From Microbulbifer okhotskensis (GTDB lineage Bacteria > Pseudomonadota > Gammaproteobacteria > Pseudomonadales > Cellvibrionaceae): a stretch of DNA of 64,000 nt. The stretch lies in contig NZ_JALBWM010000002.1 of NCBI RefSeq assembly GCF_023895975.1, positions 44,053-108,052 of the forward strand, written 5' to 3'. Below the pieces are notes generated by a model that saw nothing but the letters and a program-made list of their open reading frames with translations, did not search any database and was not told where the DNA came from. Shown here piece after piece: positions 8,583 through 18,030 of the stretch. Position 1 is the first letter of the stretch; the number at the start of each line of letters is the position of its first letter. A program made the translations under genes and the position numbers.

Positions 8583-10301
8583 TTAGCGACCCTGAGCACT
8601 GCCTTCACGGCGGGGGTCAGCACCACCGTAGAGTTTGTTGTGCTGCAAGGCGATCGCATGAATACCACTGTTGAGGCCTCGCTCAACGACCTGGTGTCCG
8701 CGCCCCTCAAGTTTTTCGATAGTATCGCGACTGAAGAAACCTGGCTCCAATTCAACGCTTCTACCGATAGCACCGATATTGCCGGCAGAGATAGCTTCGG
8801 CAATCGGCATATTTAAGCCGAGGTGGTAGAGAATGGTGCGAGCAGTGTAATCAATAATGCGGGAGCCACCCGGAGACCCCACTAGAAGGCGCATACTGCC
8901 ATCTTTGTTGAACACGATAGTGGGAGACATGGAAGAGCGCGGTCGCTTGCCCGCTTGAATGCGGTTGGCGACACGTTCACCATTGTCGTTCTTTGGTGTG
9001 AAGGAGAAATCGGTGAGTTGGTTGTTGAGCAGGAACCCCTTCACCATAAGGCGAGAACCAAACCCGGTTTCGATACTGCTGGTCATGCTGATACCATTGC
9101 CGTAGCGATCAACAATCACAAGGTGGCTGGTATTAGGCAATTCCGGCGACTGGGCCATTACCCGCTCGGCGGCGAATTCAGTGGGTCTGCCTGGAGTGGC
9201 CTCGGTGGCGACATCGGGGTCAATCAACTGGGCGCGCTCAGCCAAATAATCCTTTGATATCAATGACTTACTGGGAACTCTAACAAAGTCCGCATCGCCG
9301 GAATAAGTATTGCGATCAGCAAATGCGAGTTCAGAGGCCTCGACAAATAAGTGAGTTAGCAGATCGCTGCCGGGTTCAAAGCGATCCAGAGGGAACTGTT
9401 GCAGCATTCCTAAGATGCCGCCGACTGTGGTGCCGCCTGAAGAGGGGGCGTCGGCACCGCACACGCGATATTCCAGGAAGGCGGAACACAGAGGGTCGCG
9501 CTCTTTGGCGCGGTAACCGGCCATATCTTCCAGGCTGAGTTGGCCTGGATTGGCATTATCGTAGCGGACGGCTTTGACAATCGCCTTGGCGATATCGCCG
9601 TGATAGAAGGCATCTGCGCCCCCTTTGGCGATGGCGTTCAGGGTCTCTGCATAGGCGGGGTTCTTTAAGCGGTGCCCTATTGCCAGTGGCTCGCCGTTAC
9701 TGTTGAAAAAGTAGCTGGCGATGGTCGGCCGGGCAGCGACCTTTGGCATACGCAGCAGGAGCTGGTGCAGGCGAGGAGATATTTCAAAACCGGATTCAGC
9801 CAGGTGAATTGCCGGCTGAAACAGCTGTTCCCAGGGCAGCTTGCCGTCGCGCTGATGTGCCATTTCCAGCATTCGAATAACACCGGGGACACCCACCGAG
9901 TAGCCGCCAATCACCGCCTCGACAAACGAGCGCGGCTTGTTGTCGCGAATAAAGTAATTTTCATCGACTTGAGCGGGGGCAGTTTCACGGCCATCGTAAT
10001 AGCGGAGCTTCTCTTGGGTGGCGTCATAGCTCAGCATAAATGCGCCACCGCCAATCCCGGATGACTGGGGCTCTACCAGCCCAAGTACCATCTGCGCGGC
10101 GATCGCGGCATCGACGGCAGTGCCTCCTCTGGCGAGGATCTGCTCGGCGGTGCGGCTGGCGTGGGGATTGGCAGTGACTGCCATGTAGAAGCTGGCCGTC
10201 GAAGACTTGACAGCACTGCGCCCAGTGTCAATTTCCGGTTGCGGCTCGTCGGCAAAGACGGGGCTCAGAATAAGTGCAAAGGCGAAGAGAAAATGGCGCA
10301 C
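8583..10301 (-). CDS. ggt: Gamma-glutamyltranspeptidase
   Basis: Secreted N-terminal-nucleophile hydrolase that transfers or releases the gamma-glutamyl group of glutathione and related compounds in the periplasm. A signal peptide (FLFAFALILSPVFADE) is followed by the large-subunit domain: GGTAVDAAIAAQMVLGLVEP, SSGIGGGAFML and YDGRETAP. The autocleavage and catalytic threonine is in PNTSHLVIVDRYGNG; the small subunit has SPTIVFNKDG and GSPGGSRIIDYT. The 572 residues are a normal precursor length. It lies downstream of coaD by 61 bases on the same strand. Confidence 0.95.
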   Translation of the reverse strand: MRHFLFAFALILSPVFADEPQPEIDTGRSAVKSSTASFYMAVTANPHASRTAEQILARGGTAVDAAIAAQMVLGLVEPQSSGIGGGAFMLSYDATQEKLRYYDGRETAPAQVDENYFIRDNKPRSFVEAVIGGYSVGVPGVIRMLEMAHQRDGKLPWEQLFQPAIHLAESGFEISPRLHQLLLRMPKVAARPTIASYFFNSNGEPLAIGHRLKNPAYAETLNAIAKGGADAFYHGDIAKAIVKAVRYDNANPGQLSLEDMAGYRAKERDPLCSAFLEYRVCGADAPSSGGTTVGGILGMLQQFPLDRFEPGSDLLTHLFVEASELAFADRNTYSGDADFVRVPSKSLISKDYLAERAQLIDPDVATEATPGRPTEFAAERVMAQSPELPNTSHLVIVDRYGNGISMTSSIETGFGSRLMVKGFLLNNQLTDFSFTPKNDNGERVANRIQAGKRPRSSMSPTIVFNKDGSMRLLVGSPGGSRIIDYTARTILYHLGLNMPIAEAISAGNIGAIGRSVELEPGFFSRDTIEKLEGRGHQVVERGLNSGIHAIALQHNKLYGGADPRREGSAQGR

Positions 10302-10362
10302 GTAACACCCGCGGATTGTGGAAAAAACCGCTCGAGTGTATCAGAAATAACCAAATTCCGGT

Positions 10363-10914
<552 letters not shown>

Positions 10915-10946
10915 TCAGTAACCTATTTCCCGCGACCGTTGCAGGT

Positions 10947-11528
10947 TTACTCGGCATGGCGGTAGAGCCGCATGCACACCCGACCCGCCCCCTTTTCTTT
11001 CTCCAAATACCAGCTGGTTAGCACTGATGGCACCGTGTTCCGCGGTGTCTCTACGTAAATCAGTGCCCCCGGTGCAAGGCGGGCGCTCAATGTGTCCAGG
11101 CTCTCCTGCCAGAGATCGTCGGCAAAGGGAGGGTCGACAAATACAATGTCATATTTTTTATCACCGCTTCCGAGAAAGTCGTAGGCCTTGGTATTGTGCA
11201 CCAGAGCCCCTTCAGCACCGAGAAATTTCAGTTGCTCTGTCAGAGTTCGGGCTGCGTGGGTATTCAGCTCCACAAAATCGACAGAACGTGCCCCGCGAGA
11301 TAAGGCCTCCAGGCCCAGGGCACCGGAGCCGGCAAAGAGATCCAGGCAATGGGCGCCGTGCAGATCAAACTGCAGCCAATTGAATAGGGTCTCCCGCAGT
11401 CGATCACCAGTGGGTCTCAATCCCTCCACGGGAGCAAACTGTAATTTGCGTCCACGCCATTGCCCGCCAATGATGCGCAACTGTGAAAGGATTTGCGGGG
11501 TATGCTTTCGCGATAAACTTCTGGCCAA
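10947..11528 (-). CDS. rsmD: 16S rRNA (guanine966-N2)-methyltransferase
   Basis: Methylates G966 of 16S rRNA. The start region has RIIGGQWRGRKLQF; the SAM-binding motif is CLDLFAGSGALGLEALSRGA; the catalytic motif is IVFVDPPF. At 193 residues it is the usual length. It is divergent from ftsY, as in E. coli and Pseudomonas. Confidence 0.96.
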   Translation of the reverse strand: MARSLSRKHTPQILSQLRIIGGQWRGRKLQFAPVEGLRPTGDRLRETLFNWLQFDLHGAHCLDLFAGSGALGLEALSRGARSVDFVELNTHAARTLTEQLKFLGAEGALVHNTKAYDFLGSGDKKYDIVFVDPPFADDLWQESLDTLSARLAPGALIYVETPRNTVPSVLTSWYLEKEKGAGRVCMRLYRHAE

Positions 11529-11601
11529 GGTTACTCTCTACTGGGGGCTTAGCGATGCTAAGATTAGCGTCTTTCTGCTAGCGGTACATCCGGATAAACG
11601 A

Positions 11602-12951
11602 ATGATTTTTGACTTTCTGCGCAAAAAAAAGAAACGTAAGCCCGAACAAAGTGAGCCCCAGCACCCACCGGCCGAGGCCACAACTGCACCTGAAGAGGAA
11701 TCATCGGCGCAGAGTTTAGAGCCCTCAACTTTTGGTCAAGCCACGCTCACTGAGGACAAAAACCTGTCCGTTCTGGTGAATGAACCAGCGGTATTGGATC
11801 GTGAGCTAAGTCGCCAAGCACCAGAGACCGCCGGGGAGAGTCGCGATTGGGCACAGCACGCTGGCCTCGCTGGTGAGGTCGAGCCAGCGGTTACAGAGCC
11901 TGAGGTCCCAGTGGTTCTCGTTGAGCGCGAGCAACAAACGGCAGCTGAGCCCGCGATTGTACAGCCTGAGCCGGCACCAAAACCCTCTGCGTTAGAGCAA
12001 GATAAGCCGACGAAAAAAAAGAAAGAAGGTTTCTTCGCGCGTATTCGACGTGGCCTGAGCCGGACCAGTAACCAATTTGCCGAGGGTATGGGCAACCTAT
12101 TCTTGGGCGCCAAGGAAATTGATGAGGACTTGCTGGAAGAGCTGGAAACACAGCTGTTGATGGCAGATGTCGGAGTTGAAGCTACCAGTGAGATCGTCGA
12201 GCGGCTGACAGAGCGAGTATCGCGTCGCGAACTTGCCAATGGTGATGCACTTTACAAAGCGCTGCAACAGGAGTTGGCTGACCTGCTCACCAGCGTCGAT
12301 TCCTCCTTGGAAATTGATATCAGCAAAAAGCCTTATGTCATTCTCGTGGTTGGGGTTAACGGCGTGGGCAAAACCACCACGATCGGCAAGCTGGCCCATC
12401 GCTTCCTGGGTGAGGGCAAATCGATCATGCTGGCTGCGGGTGATACTTTCCGTGCAGCGGCGGTGGAGCAATTGCAAGTTTGGGGGCAGCGTCACGAGGT
12501 CCCAGTCGTAGCCCAGCATACGGGTGCCGATAGTGCCTCGGTGATTTTTGATGCGGTTCAATCCGCCCAGGCGCGCGGTATCGATGTGGTGATCGCCGAT
12601 ACTGCCGGGCGTCTGCATACCAAGTCGAATTTGATGGAGGAGTTGACTAAGGTGCGTCGGGTTATGGGTAAGCTCGACCCTAGCGCCCCGCACGAGGTGC
12701 TGTTGGTGCTAGATGCAGGTACAGGCCAAAATGCTATCAACCAGACTTCCCAGTTTCGCGAGTCGGCGGGTGTTACCGGCTTGGTACTCACCAAGTTGGA
12801 CGGCACTGCTAAAGGCGGAGTGATCTTCGCCCTGGCGCGACGTTTCGGTATTCCCGTGCGGTTTATCGGTGTGGGAGAGCAGGCGGAAGACCTTCAGCCA
12901 TTTAGCGCCCGAGAGTTCGTATCGGCTCTGTTTGGCCGCGATATTGCCTGA
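11602..12951 (+). CDS. ftsY: Signal recognition particle receptor FtsY
   Basis: Membrane-associated GTPase that receives ribosome-SRP complexes at the inner membrane. I chose ATG 11602 (MIFDFLRKKKKRKPEQ), giving 449 residues; the longer open frame overlaps rsmD antisense. Residues 1 to about 140 are the acidic, low-complexity A domain. The NG domain follows: N-terminal helices from about FFARIRRGLSRTS, P-loop GVNGVGKTTT, DTAGRLHTKSNL and TKLDGTAKGG. ftsE and ftsX follow directly, giving the classical ftsYEX-rpoH order. Confidence 0.96.
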   Translation: MIFDFLRKKKKRKPEQSEPQHPPAEATTAPEEESSAQSLEPSTFGQATLTEDKNLSVLVNEPAVLDRELSRQAPETAGESRDWAQHAGLAGEVEPAVTEPEVPVVLVEREQQTAAEPAIVQPEPAPKPSALEQDKPTKKKKEGFFARIRRGLSRTSNQFAEGMGNLFLGAKEIDEDLLEELETQLLMADVGVEATSEIVERLTERVSRRELANGDALYKALQQELADLLTSVDSSLEIDISKKPYVILVVGVNGVGKTTTIGKLAHRFLGEGKSIMLAAGDTFRAAAVEQLQVWGQRHEVPVVAQHTGADSASVIFDAVQSAQARGIDVVIADTAGRLHTKSNLMEELTKVRRVMGKLDPSAPHEVLLVLDAGTGQNAINQTSQFRESAGVTGLVLTKLDGTAKGGVIFALARRFGIPVRFIGVGEQAEDLQPFSAREFVSALFGRDIA

Positions 12952-12986
12952 CAGCCAGTCCAAGAAATAACAACAAGAAAAAAACA

Positions 12987-13673
12987 GTGATCACTTTCGA
13001 TAATGTGAATAAGCGTTACGCATCGGGGCAGGATGCCCTGGTGCGGGTCAGCCTGGAAATTCCCAGCGGTGATATGGTATTCCTCACCGGGCACTCCGGT
13101 GCTGGAAAAAGTACCCTGCTAAGACTGCTTACTGCCATTGAGCGCCCTACTAAAGGCAGTATTCTTGTCGCAGGTCAAAACCTCAATCGCCTGCGCAACG
13201 GCCAGGTCCCCTATTATCGCCGCAACCTGGGAATCGTTTTCCAAAACCATCAATTGCTGTTTGACCGAAGTGTCTATGACAATATTGCCCTGCCTTTGTC
13301 TGTGGCGGGGTGCAATAAGCGCGAGGTGGGACGCCGGGTACGCGCCGCACTGGATAAAGTCGGTTTGCTGAACAAAGAAAAGCAGAATCCCATTATGTTG
13401 TCTGGTGGCGAACAGCAGCGGGTGGGGATTGCCCGTGCCGTTGTGAACAAGCCAGCGATATTGGTAGCGGATGAACCGACGGGTAATCTGGACCCGAAGC
13501 TCTCCCAGGAGATTATGGAGTTGTTCACAGATTTCAATGCTGTGGGTGTTACTGTGCTGGTGGCGAGCCACGATCTGGAATTGGTTGCGCGAATGCGCCG
13601 CCGGGTACTAACGCTACAGAGTGGTCAGTTGATTTACGATGGAGTCCCAAGTCGTGAAGTACTCCCAAGCTAA
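12987..13673 (+). CDS. ftsE: Cell division ATP-binding protein FtsE
   Basis: ABC ATPase that, with FtsX, controls peptidoglycan hydrolases at the division site. The start is a GTG at 12987 giving MITFDNVNKRYASG. Walker A is GHSGAGKST, the signature is LSGGEQQRVGIARA and Walker B is ILVADEPTGN; 228 residues. Its 3' end overlaps ftsX by 35 bases, consistent with coupled translation. Confidence 0.96.
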   Translation: MITFDNVNKRYASGQDALVRVSLEIPSGDMVFLTGHSGAGKSTLLRLLTAIERPTKGSILVAGQNLNRLRNGQVPYYRRNLGIVFQNHQLLFDRSVYDNIALPLSVAGCNKREVGRRVRAALDKVGLLNKEKQNPIMLSGGEQQRVGIARAVVNKPAILVADEPTGNLDPKLSQEIMELFTDFNAVGVTVLVASHDLELVARMRRRVLTLQSGQLIYDGVPSREVLPS

Positions 13674-14670
13674 GGTGCGGCGGCAGTCCAACCCCGCCGC
13701 CGACAAGCGTGCGCGCAGTACCGGCGCGGTAATCGCGCGCACAGGGTTTGCCGATAGATCGCACAGTTGGTTGGGGCACCACCGCGAAGTGGCTGCAGAT
13801 TCTGTACGCCGTTTTTTTGCCACGCCGATGGCGAGTGTGATGACGGCTCTGGTTATTGCCATTGCACTGGCCCTGCCGGCTGCACTGCAGTTGGGGCTGC
13901 TGAATTTTCAACGCGCGGTGGCGGGTTGGGACGGGCAACCGCAAATTTCTGTATTCCTGCACAAGGAAGCAACGGATACGGCGGTTAGCGCTCTTGCCGA
14001 AAGATTGCGCAGTGACTCGGCAATTGCGGAGGTAACCTACGTTTCGCCCGAGGATGCCTTGGCGGAGTTTGAGCAGGCTTCCGGCCTTGGCGATGTTCTG
14101 GTTGGCCTCGGAGCCAATCCTCTACCGGCCGTATTACTGCTGCGCCCACGGGATGCGAAAAACGGGGAGAAATTACAGCAATTGGTGGAGAGCCTGAGGG
14201 CTCAGGCTCTGACAGATTCCGTGGTATTGGATCTGGCCTGGGTCCAGCGACTGGCCCAGCTCACTGAACTAGGTCAGCGTTTTTCTGCGGGCTTGGCCCT
14301 GCTGTTGGCATTGGGCGTGGTATTAGTGGTGATCAATACCATACGTCTGCATATCGAAAGCCGCCGGGAGGAAATTCTGGTGGTGAAGCTTGTGGGGGGG
14401 ACTAATGCATTTGTGCGTCGACCATTCCTCTACAGCGGTATTTGTTATGGCCTGTTCGGCGGGTTTCTCGCCTGGGTACTCTTGGCGAGTGGCGTGGCGA
14501 TGCTGTCCGGGCCGATAGAGGCGCTGTCGTCGAGCTATGGCAGCAGCTTTGAATTGAGCAGCCCAGGGGCGCGCTATTTGCTGCAGTTGAGCTTGGGAGC
14601 TTCTCTGTTGGGGCTTTTGGGTGCCTGGCTTGCGGTAGCACGCCATACCCATGAGATAGAACCGCGCTGA
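13639..14670 (+). CDS. ftsX: Cell division membrane protein FtsX
   Basis: Partner permease of FtsE, with four membrane segments: one after a cytoplasmic N-terminus (about residues 72-93), then after a periplasmic domain ALLLALGVVLVVINTI, ICYGLFGGFLAWVLLASG and LGASLLGLLGAWLAVA. The 343 residues include a basic N-terminal tail of about 60 residues. ATG 13639 lies inside ftsE; a later start would shorten this tail. The periplasmic domain activates murein hydrolases in known systems. Confidence 0.93.
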   Translation: MESQVVKYSQAKVRRQSNPAADKRARSTGAVIARTGFADRSHSWLGHHREVAADSVRRFFATPMASVMTALVIAIALALPAALQLGLLNFQRAVAGWDGQPQISVFLHKEATDTAVSALAERLRSDSAIAEVTYVSPEDALAEFEQASGLGDVLVGLGANPLPAVLLLRPRDAKNGEKLQQLVESLRAQALTDSVVLDLAWVQRLAQLTELGQRFSAGLALLLALGVVLVVINTIRLHIESRREEILVVKLVGGTNAFVRRPFLYSGICYGLFGGFLAWVLLASGVAMLSGPIEALSSSYGSSFELSSPGARYLLQLSLGASLLGLLGAWLAVARHTHEIEPR

Positions 14671-14781
14671 CCGAGCGGTCTGGTGAAGAAGAGTAAAGAG
14701 TGTCTGAATAGGGAACCCGAGGTGCCGATAAGCCCTCTAATTCCGCGAAATACAACAGAATACGGCAGTTGTTGGCGGGCT

Positions 14782-14810
14782 TTCTCATCTGCTCGCGCAA
14801 GTGCTACACT
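14782..14810 (+). promoter_or_regulatory. Possible extended -10 promoter of rpoH
   Basis: TGCTACACT (14802-14810) is an extended -10 element; 17 bases upstream lies a weak -35 TTCTCA. It is about 80 bases before rpoH. Other rpoH promoters may exist; I see no clear sigma-32 or sigma-E box here. Confidence 0.4.
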
Positions 14811-14892
14811 GAGTCCAGCTTGTCGTCGGATACTGTATTCGGCGATTGCGGCCGGTAGGACCGGCCGACTAATAATGACAGGAGAGACCTGA

Positions 14893-15747
14893 ATGGGAAC
14901 CAGCCTACAGCCAGTGCACACGCTGTCTCCGGGCGCCAACCTGGGGGCTTATATCCAAACCGTTAGCGGCTTCGATGTGCTGACTGCGGAAGAGGAAAAA
15001 CGCCTGGCAGAAGACCTCTATTACCGCGAAAATCTCGATGCTGCACGCCAGCTGGTTATGTCACACCTGCGCTTTGTAGTACATATTGCCAAGTCATACT
15101 CTGGCTATGGCCTCAATGAGGCCGACCTGATTCAGGAGGGTAATGTGGGCCTGATGAAGGCCGCCAAGCGATTTAACCCTGAAAAAGGCGTGCGCCTGGT
15201 ATCCTTTGCGGTGCACTGGATCAAAGCCGAAATTCACGAATTTATCCTACGTAATTGGCGTATTGTTAAAATTGCCACTACCAAGGCGCAACGCAAGTTG
15301 TTTTTCAACTTGCGTGGGCAGAAAAAGAAGCTCGCATGGTTGAGTCACGCTGAGGCTAAGGCTGTAGCCAAAGACCTGAATGTGGATGTTACCCATGTCC
15401 AGGAAATGGAGGGTCGCCTGGCCGCCCACGATGCTGCCTTTGATGCGGGTGTCGATGACGATGACGATACCGCCTGGCAGGCGCCGGCCCACTATCTGGA
15501 AGACCGCAGTTTTGACCCGGCCGCTCAGCTCGAGCGCGACAACTGGCAGGAAACCAACCTGACCAGTTTGACCAGTGCGTTGGCACTGCTGGATGATCGC
15601 AGCCGCGATATCATTCAAGCTCGCTGGCTCAGTGAGGAAAAATCTACACTGCATGAGCTTGCCGACAAATATGGTGTTTCCGCTGAGCGTATTCGCCAGC
15701 TGGAAAAAAATGCCATGAAGAAAGTACGTGTCGCTATGGAAGCCTGA
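14893..15747 (+). CDS. rpoH: RNA polymerase sigma-32 factor RpoH
   Basis: Heat-shock sigma factor. Region 2 begins [16 protein letters not shown] and [19 protein letters not shown]. The RpoH box QRKLFFNLR, specific to this sigma type and involved in its turnover and polymerase binding, is intact. Region 4.2 ends with the helix-turn-helix [21 protein letters not shown]. The 284 residues match the family. An aspartate-rich insert [12 protein letters not shown] follows region 3. GGAGAGACCTGA precedes the ATG. It follows ftsX by 222 bases and ends in its own terminator. Confidence 0.97.
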   Translation: MGTSLQPVHTLSPGANLGAYIQTVSGFDVLTAEEEKRLAEDLYYRENLDAARQLVMSHLRFVVHIAKSYSGYGLNEADLIQEGNVGLMKAAKRFNPEKGVRLVSFAVHWIKAEIHEFILRNWRIVKIATTKAQRKLFFNLRGQKKKLAWLSHAEAKAVAKDLNVDVTHVQEMEGRLAAHDAAFDAGVDDDDDTAWQAPAHYLEDRSFDPAAQLERDNWQETNLTSLTSALALLDDRSRDIIQARWLSEEKSTLHELADKYGVSAERIRQLEKNAMKKVRVAMEA

Positions 15748-15770
15748 ACCGGCTAATTAGCAGATAGGTA

Positions 15771-15799
15771 AAAAACCGCGCTACAGCGCGGTTTTTTTT
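15771..15799 (+). terminator. Rho-independent terminator of rpoH
   Basis: 8-bp stem ACCGCGCT / AGCGCGGT, extendable by A-T pairs, with a very short loop and a run of eight T, starting 24 bases after the rpoH stop. Confidence 0.9.
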
Positions 15800-15856
15800 G
15801 TCCCGATTGTTGCTGGTATACCATGTCACAATTAAGGGGAACATTAAGGGAAGCTG

Positions 15857-16234
15857 ATGGCAAAATTCTATCTTCTGCTCTCTGCACTTTTCGGTGCGAG
15901 TGGCGTTGCACTCGGTGCATTTGGCGCTCACGGTCTGCGCGGTCAGGTGGCGGAACATCTATTAGAGGCATACAAGACGGGGGTTCTGTATCAAATATTC
16001 CACAGCCTGGCCCTTCTGGGGATAGCGCTGTTAATGCAAACTTGGGGGAGTCGCCTGTCGTTGTCGGTGAGTGGCGCCCTTTTTGTTTCCGGCATTGTAC
16101 TTTTCTCTGGCAGCCTCTATGCCCTGGCACTGGGTGGTCCTCGCTGGCTGGGACCAATAACACCTATCGGTGGATCTTTGATGATTGCCGGGTGGATTGC
16201 GCTGTTTATTGCCGCATTAAATTTTTCCAAATAG
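15857..16234 (+). CDS. DUF423 family small membrane protein
   Basis: A 125-residue inner-membrane protein with four hydrophobic segments. It carries the family signature near the start: LLLSALFGASGVALGAFGAHGLR, then YQIFHSLALLGIALL and GSLYALAL with PIGGSLMIAGW. AAGGGAAGCTG gives a good ribosome-binding site. The family (E. coli YgdD type) has no established function. It lies between rpoH and trmB. Confidence 0.9.
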   Translation: MAKFYLLLSALFGASGVALGAFGAHGLRGQVAEHLLEAYKTGVLYQIFHSLALLGIALLMQTWGSRLSLSVSGALFVSGIVLFSGSLYALALGGPRWLGPITPIGGSLMIAGWIALFIAALNFSK

Positions 16235-16321
16235 GCGCCATCAAACTGGATAGCACAAGTTGTGTCGACAAGCGACACGTACAGCATGATACCAACCGTT
16301 TCGCATAAGAGGTCGCGAAAA

Positions 16322-17089
16322 ATGCAAGACGAATCTGCGGAAGATTTTCCCTACCGCACAGAATTTAAGAAAAAGTCTATCCGTAGCTATGTTATTCGAG
16401 CCGGACGGATGACAGAGGGACAGCGCCGAGCTTTTGATAACTATTGGGGGGAATACGGCCTCTCTCTGTTTGATGGGTCGATGGATCGTCAGAAAGTATT
16501 TGGGAGGCAAGCTCCGCTGGCCCTGGAAATTGGCTTTGGAATGGGAGACTCGCTATTGGCGATGGCTGAAGCTGAGCCAGACAAAGATTTTATTGGCATT
16601 GAAGTTCATCCTCCAGGTGTTGGACGGCTAATCAACGGTGCTGCTAAGGCCGGCGTAAAGAATTTACGTGTTTATATGGCTGATGCGGTGGATGTTTTAA
16701 ATGATTGTATCGGCAATGGATGTTTGGACCGTTTTCAGTTGTATTTCCCCGACCCTTGGCATAAGAAAAAACACCACAAGCGCCGAATTGTGCAATCGGA
16801 ATTTGTACATTTGCTTTGCAGCAAATTAAAAACCGGTGGGCTGATGCATATGGCCACAGACTGGGAGAACTATGCCGAGTATATGCAGGAAGTATTACAG
16901 AAAGAAAAGCTGCTGGAGAATACCGCCACTGATGGCCAGTATGTGGCACGCCCGGAATGGCGCCCTGAAACCAAGTTTGAGCGGCGCGGTCAGAAGCTCG
17001 GACATGGTGTTTGGGACCTGGTGTATCGCAGGTTGCCTGGCGAGGTTCAGCCTCAGGTACTGACGCCTCCTGAAAATGATACTGCCTAA
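16322..17089 (+). CDS. trmB: tRNA (guanine46-N7)-methyltransferase
   Basis: Adds the N7-methyl group to G46 of tRNAs using SAM. The start ATG at 16322 ([15 protein letters not shown]) has GAGG upstream and gives 255 residues; an earlier in-frame ATG adds 20 unrelated residues. The SAM site is [13 protein letters not shown]; the substrate motif is [16 protein letters not shown]; the late [17 protein letters not shown] is typical. Confidence 0.95.
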   Translation: MQDESAEDFPYRTEFKKKSIRSYVIRAGRMTEGQRRAFDNYWGEYGLSLFDGSMDRQKVFGRQAPLALEIGFGMGDSLLAMAEAEPDKDFIGIEVHPPGVGRLINGAAKAGVKNLRVYMADAVDVLNDCIGNGCLDRFQLYFPDPWHKKKHHKRRIVQSEFVHLLCSKLKTGGLMHMATDWENYAEYMQEVLQKEKLLENTATDGQYVARPEWRPETKFERRGQKLGHGVWDLVYRRLPGEVQPQVLTPPENDTA

Positions 17090-17199
17090 GCGGAAGAACC
17101 ACGCGCTGAATAGGCGCTCCGTTTAATCGTAGGTGATGGCCATTGGCACCGGGAAAGGGGGGCCAATGGTAAAGCCAATTCAAAGCACTATCTAAAACC

Positions 17200-17501
17200 T
17201 CATCGCCCAGTACTTCTAGGCCGCTTCCCCTCGATCATATTCAGGTGACGGATAGTATTGTTTTCGTAAGTTATCTGGTCAAGCAATTCGATATTGTCCT
17301 GTGTAACAGCGTAGTAGCGCATACAGAAACGTCGAATGAATTGACGGGGTATTGCCATAGCTGCCACTTCGCGGCCCTGAGGTGTTGTAGTAATTTCGAT
17401 ACATTGGTGGTTTCTTTTATCGAGTTCATAGATAGGCCAGGTTGTCGTTAAGATAACCTGTTTGGAAGTACTACTGTCGAGGCGGGGGTCAAAGTGGCCA
17501 T
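17200..17501 (-). pseudogene. Unknown 100-residue gene with a disrupted start
   Basis: An open frame of 100 codons ends with TGA at 17200. It reads like real protein (for example TTTWPIYELDKRNHQ, EITTTPQGREVAAM, TQDNIELLDQITY) but has no usable start: the preceding in-frame codon is TAA. An ATG at 17501 sits one base out of frame, as ATGGCCAC. If one G had been lost from ATGGGCCAC, the original would start MGHFDPRLDSSTSK and run on without interruption. This is inference; a sequencing error would look the same. I do not recognise the family. Confidence 0.4.
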
Positions 17502-17502
17502 T

Positions 17503-18030
17503 TTATTCATTCAGAGAAATATGCCCCCGGCCTGCCACAGTTTTGTGGTGGGCGGGTATCCCCTTGGTATAGTAGTGAGGGGATATTATGCAGATTGAAG
17601 CCGGTGCGGCTGAAACGATAGTTATAGAGTGAAAAGGGGACGTCGCTATGGTCCTCAATGATTGGATTAAGTTATTCGTTCTGAGCTGACGGCCTCGCTG
17701 GCTTGTGATACCAGTTACTCCTGCTATTGAAATTTAGTGCGTACCTTCTGATCCTTTTTGGCAGGTAACAAGTGGTCTGAATGTTTTCCGGGTGAACTAG
17801 ATTTCTTACATCGCTATCTATATCTGGCGCCAGTATTGGTTATCTCTTCTGTCTTTATTGATAACTTTTTCGGTTTCCAGTCTATGATGCTAATACCAGC
17901 CTACGATCGAAATTCAATATTAGATTGAATGAGAAGAGTACAAGAATCACGAAAATAAATCGGTTAAGTTTTAGTTTTTTGCAATTTAAGTTAATAAAAA
18001 TCTGGGGGGCTGGTTCGAAAAGGAATTTCG
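17503..18030. other. Gene-free AT-rich stretch with two inverted repeats
   Basis: No convincing gene. Two inverted repeats lie at its left end: an imperfect GC-rich hairpin at about 17524-17556 and a perfect 8-bp repeat TATCCCCT / AGGGGATA (17557-17564 with 17578-17585). Two tiny plus-strand frames with good ribosome-binding sites start at 17588 (14 codons) and 17648 (13 codons); neither can be supported as a gene. The right part should hold the promoter of the next gene. Confidence 0.4.

Noticed and set aside
17588..17690. Two 13-14 codon frames with good ribosome-binding sites
   Set aside because: Too short to support without conservation; noted only in the region entry.
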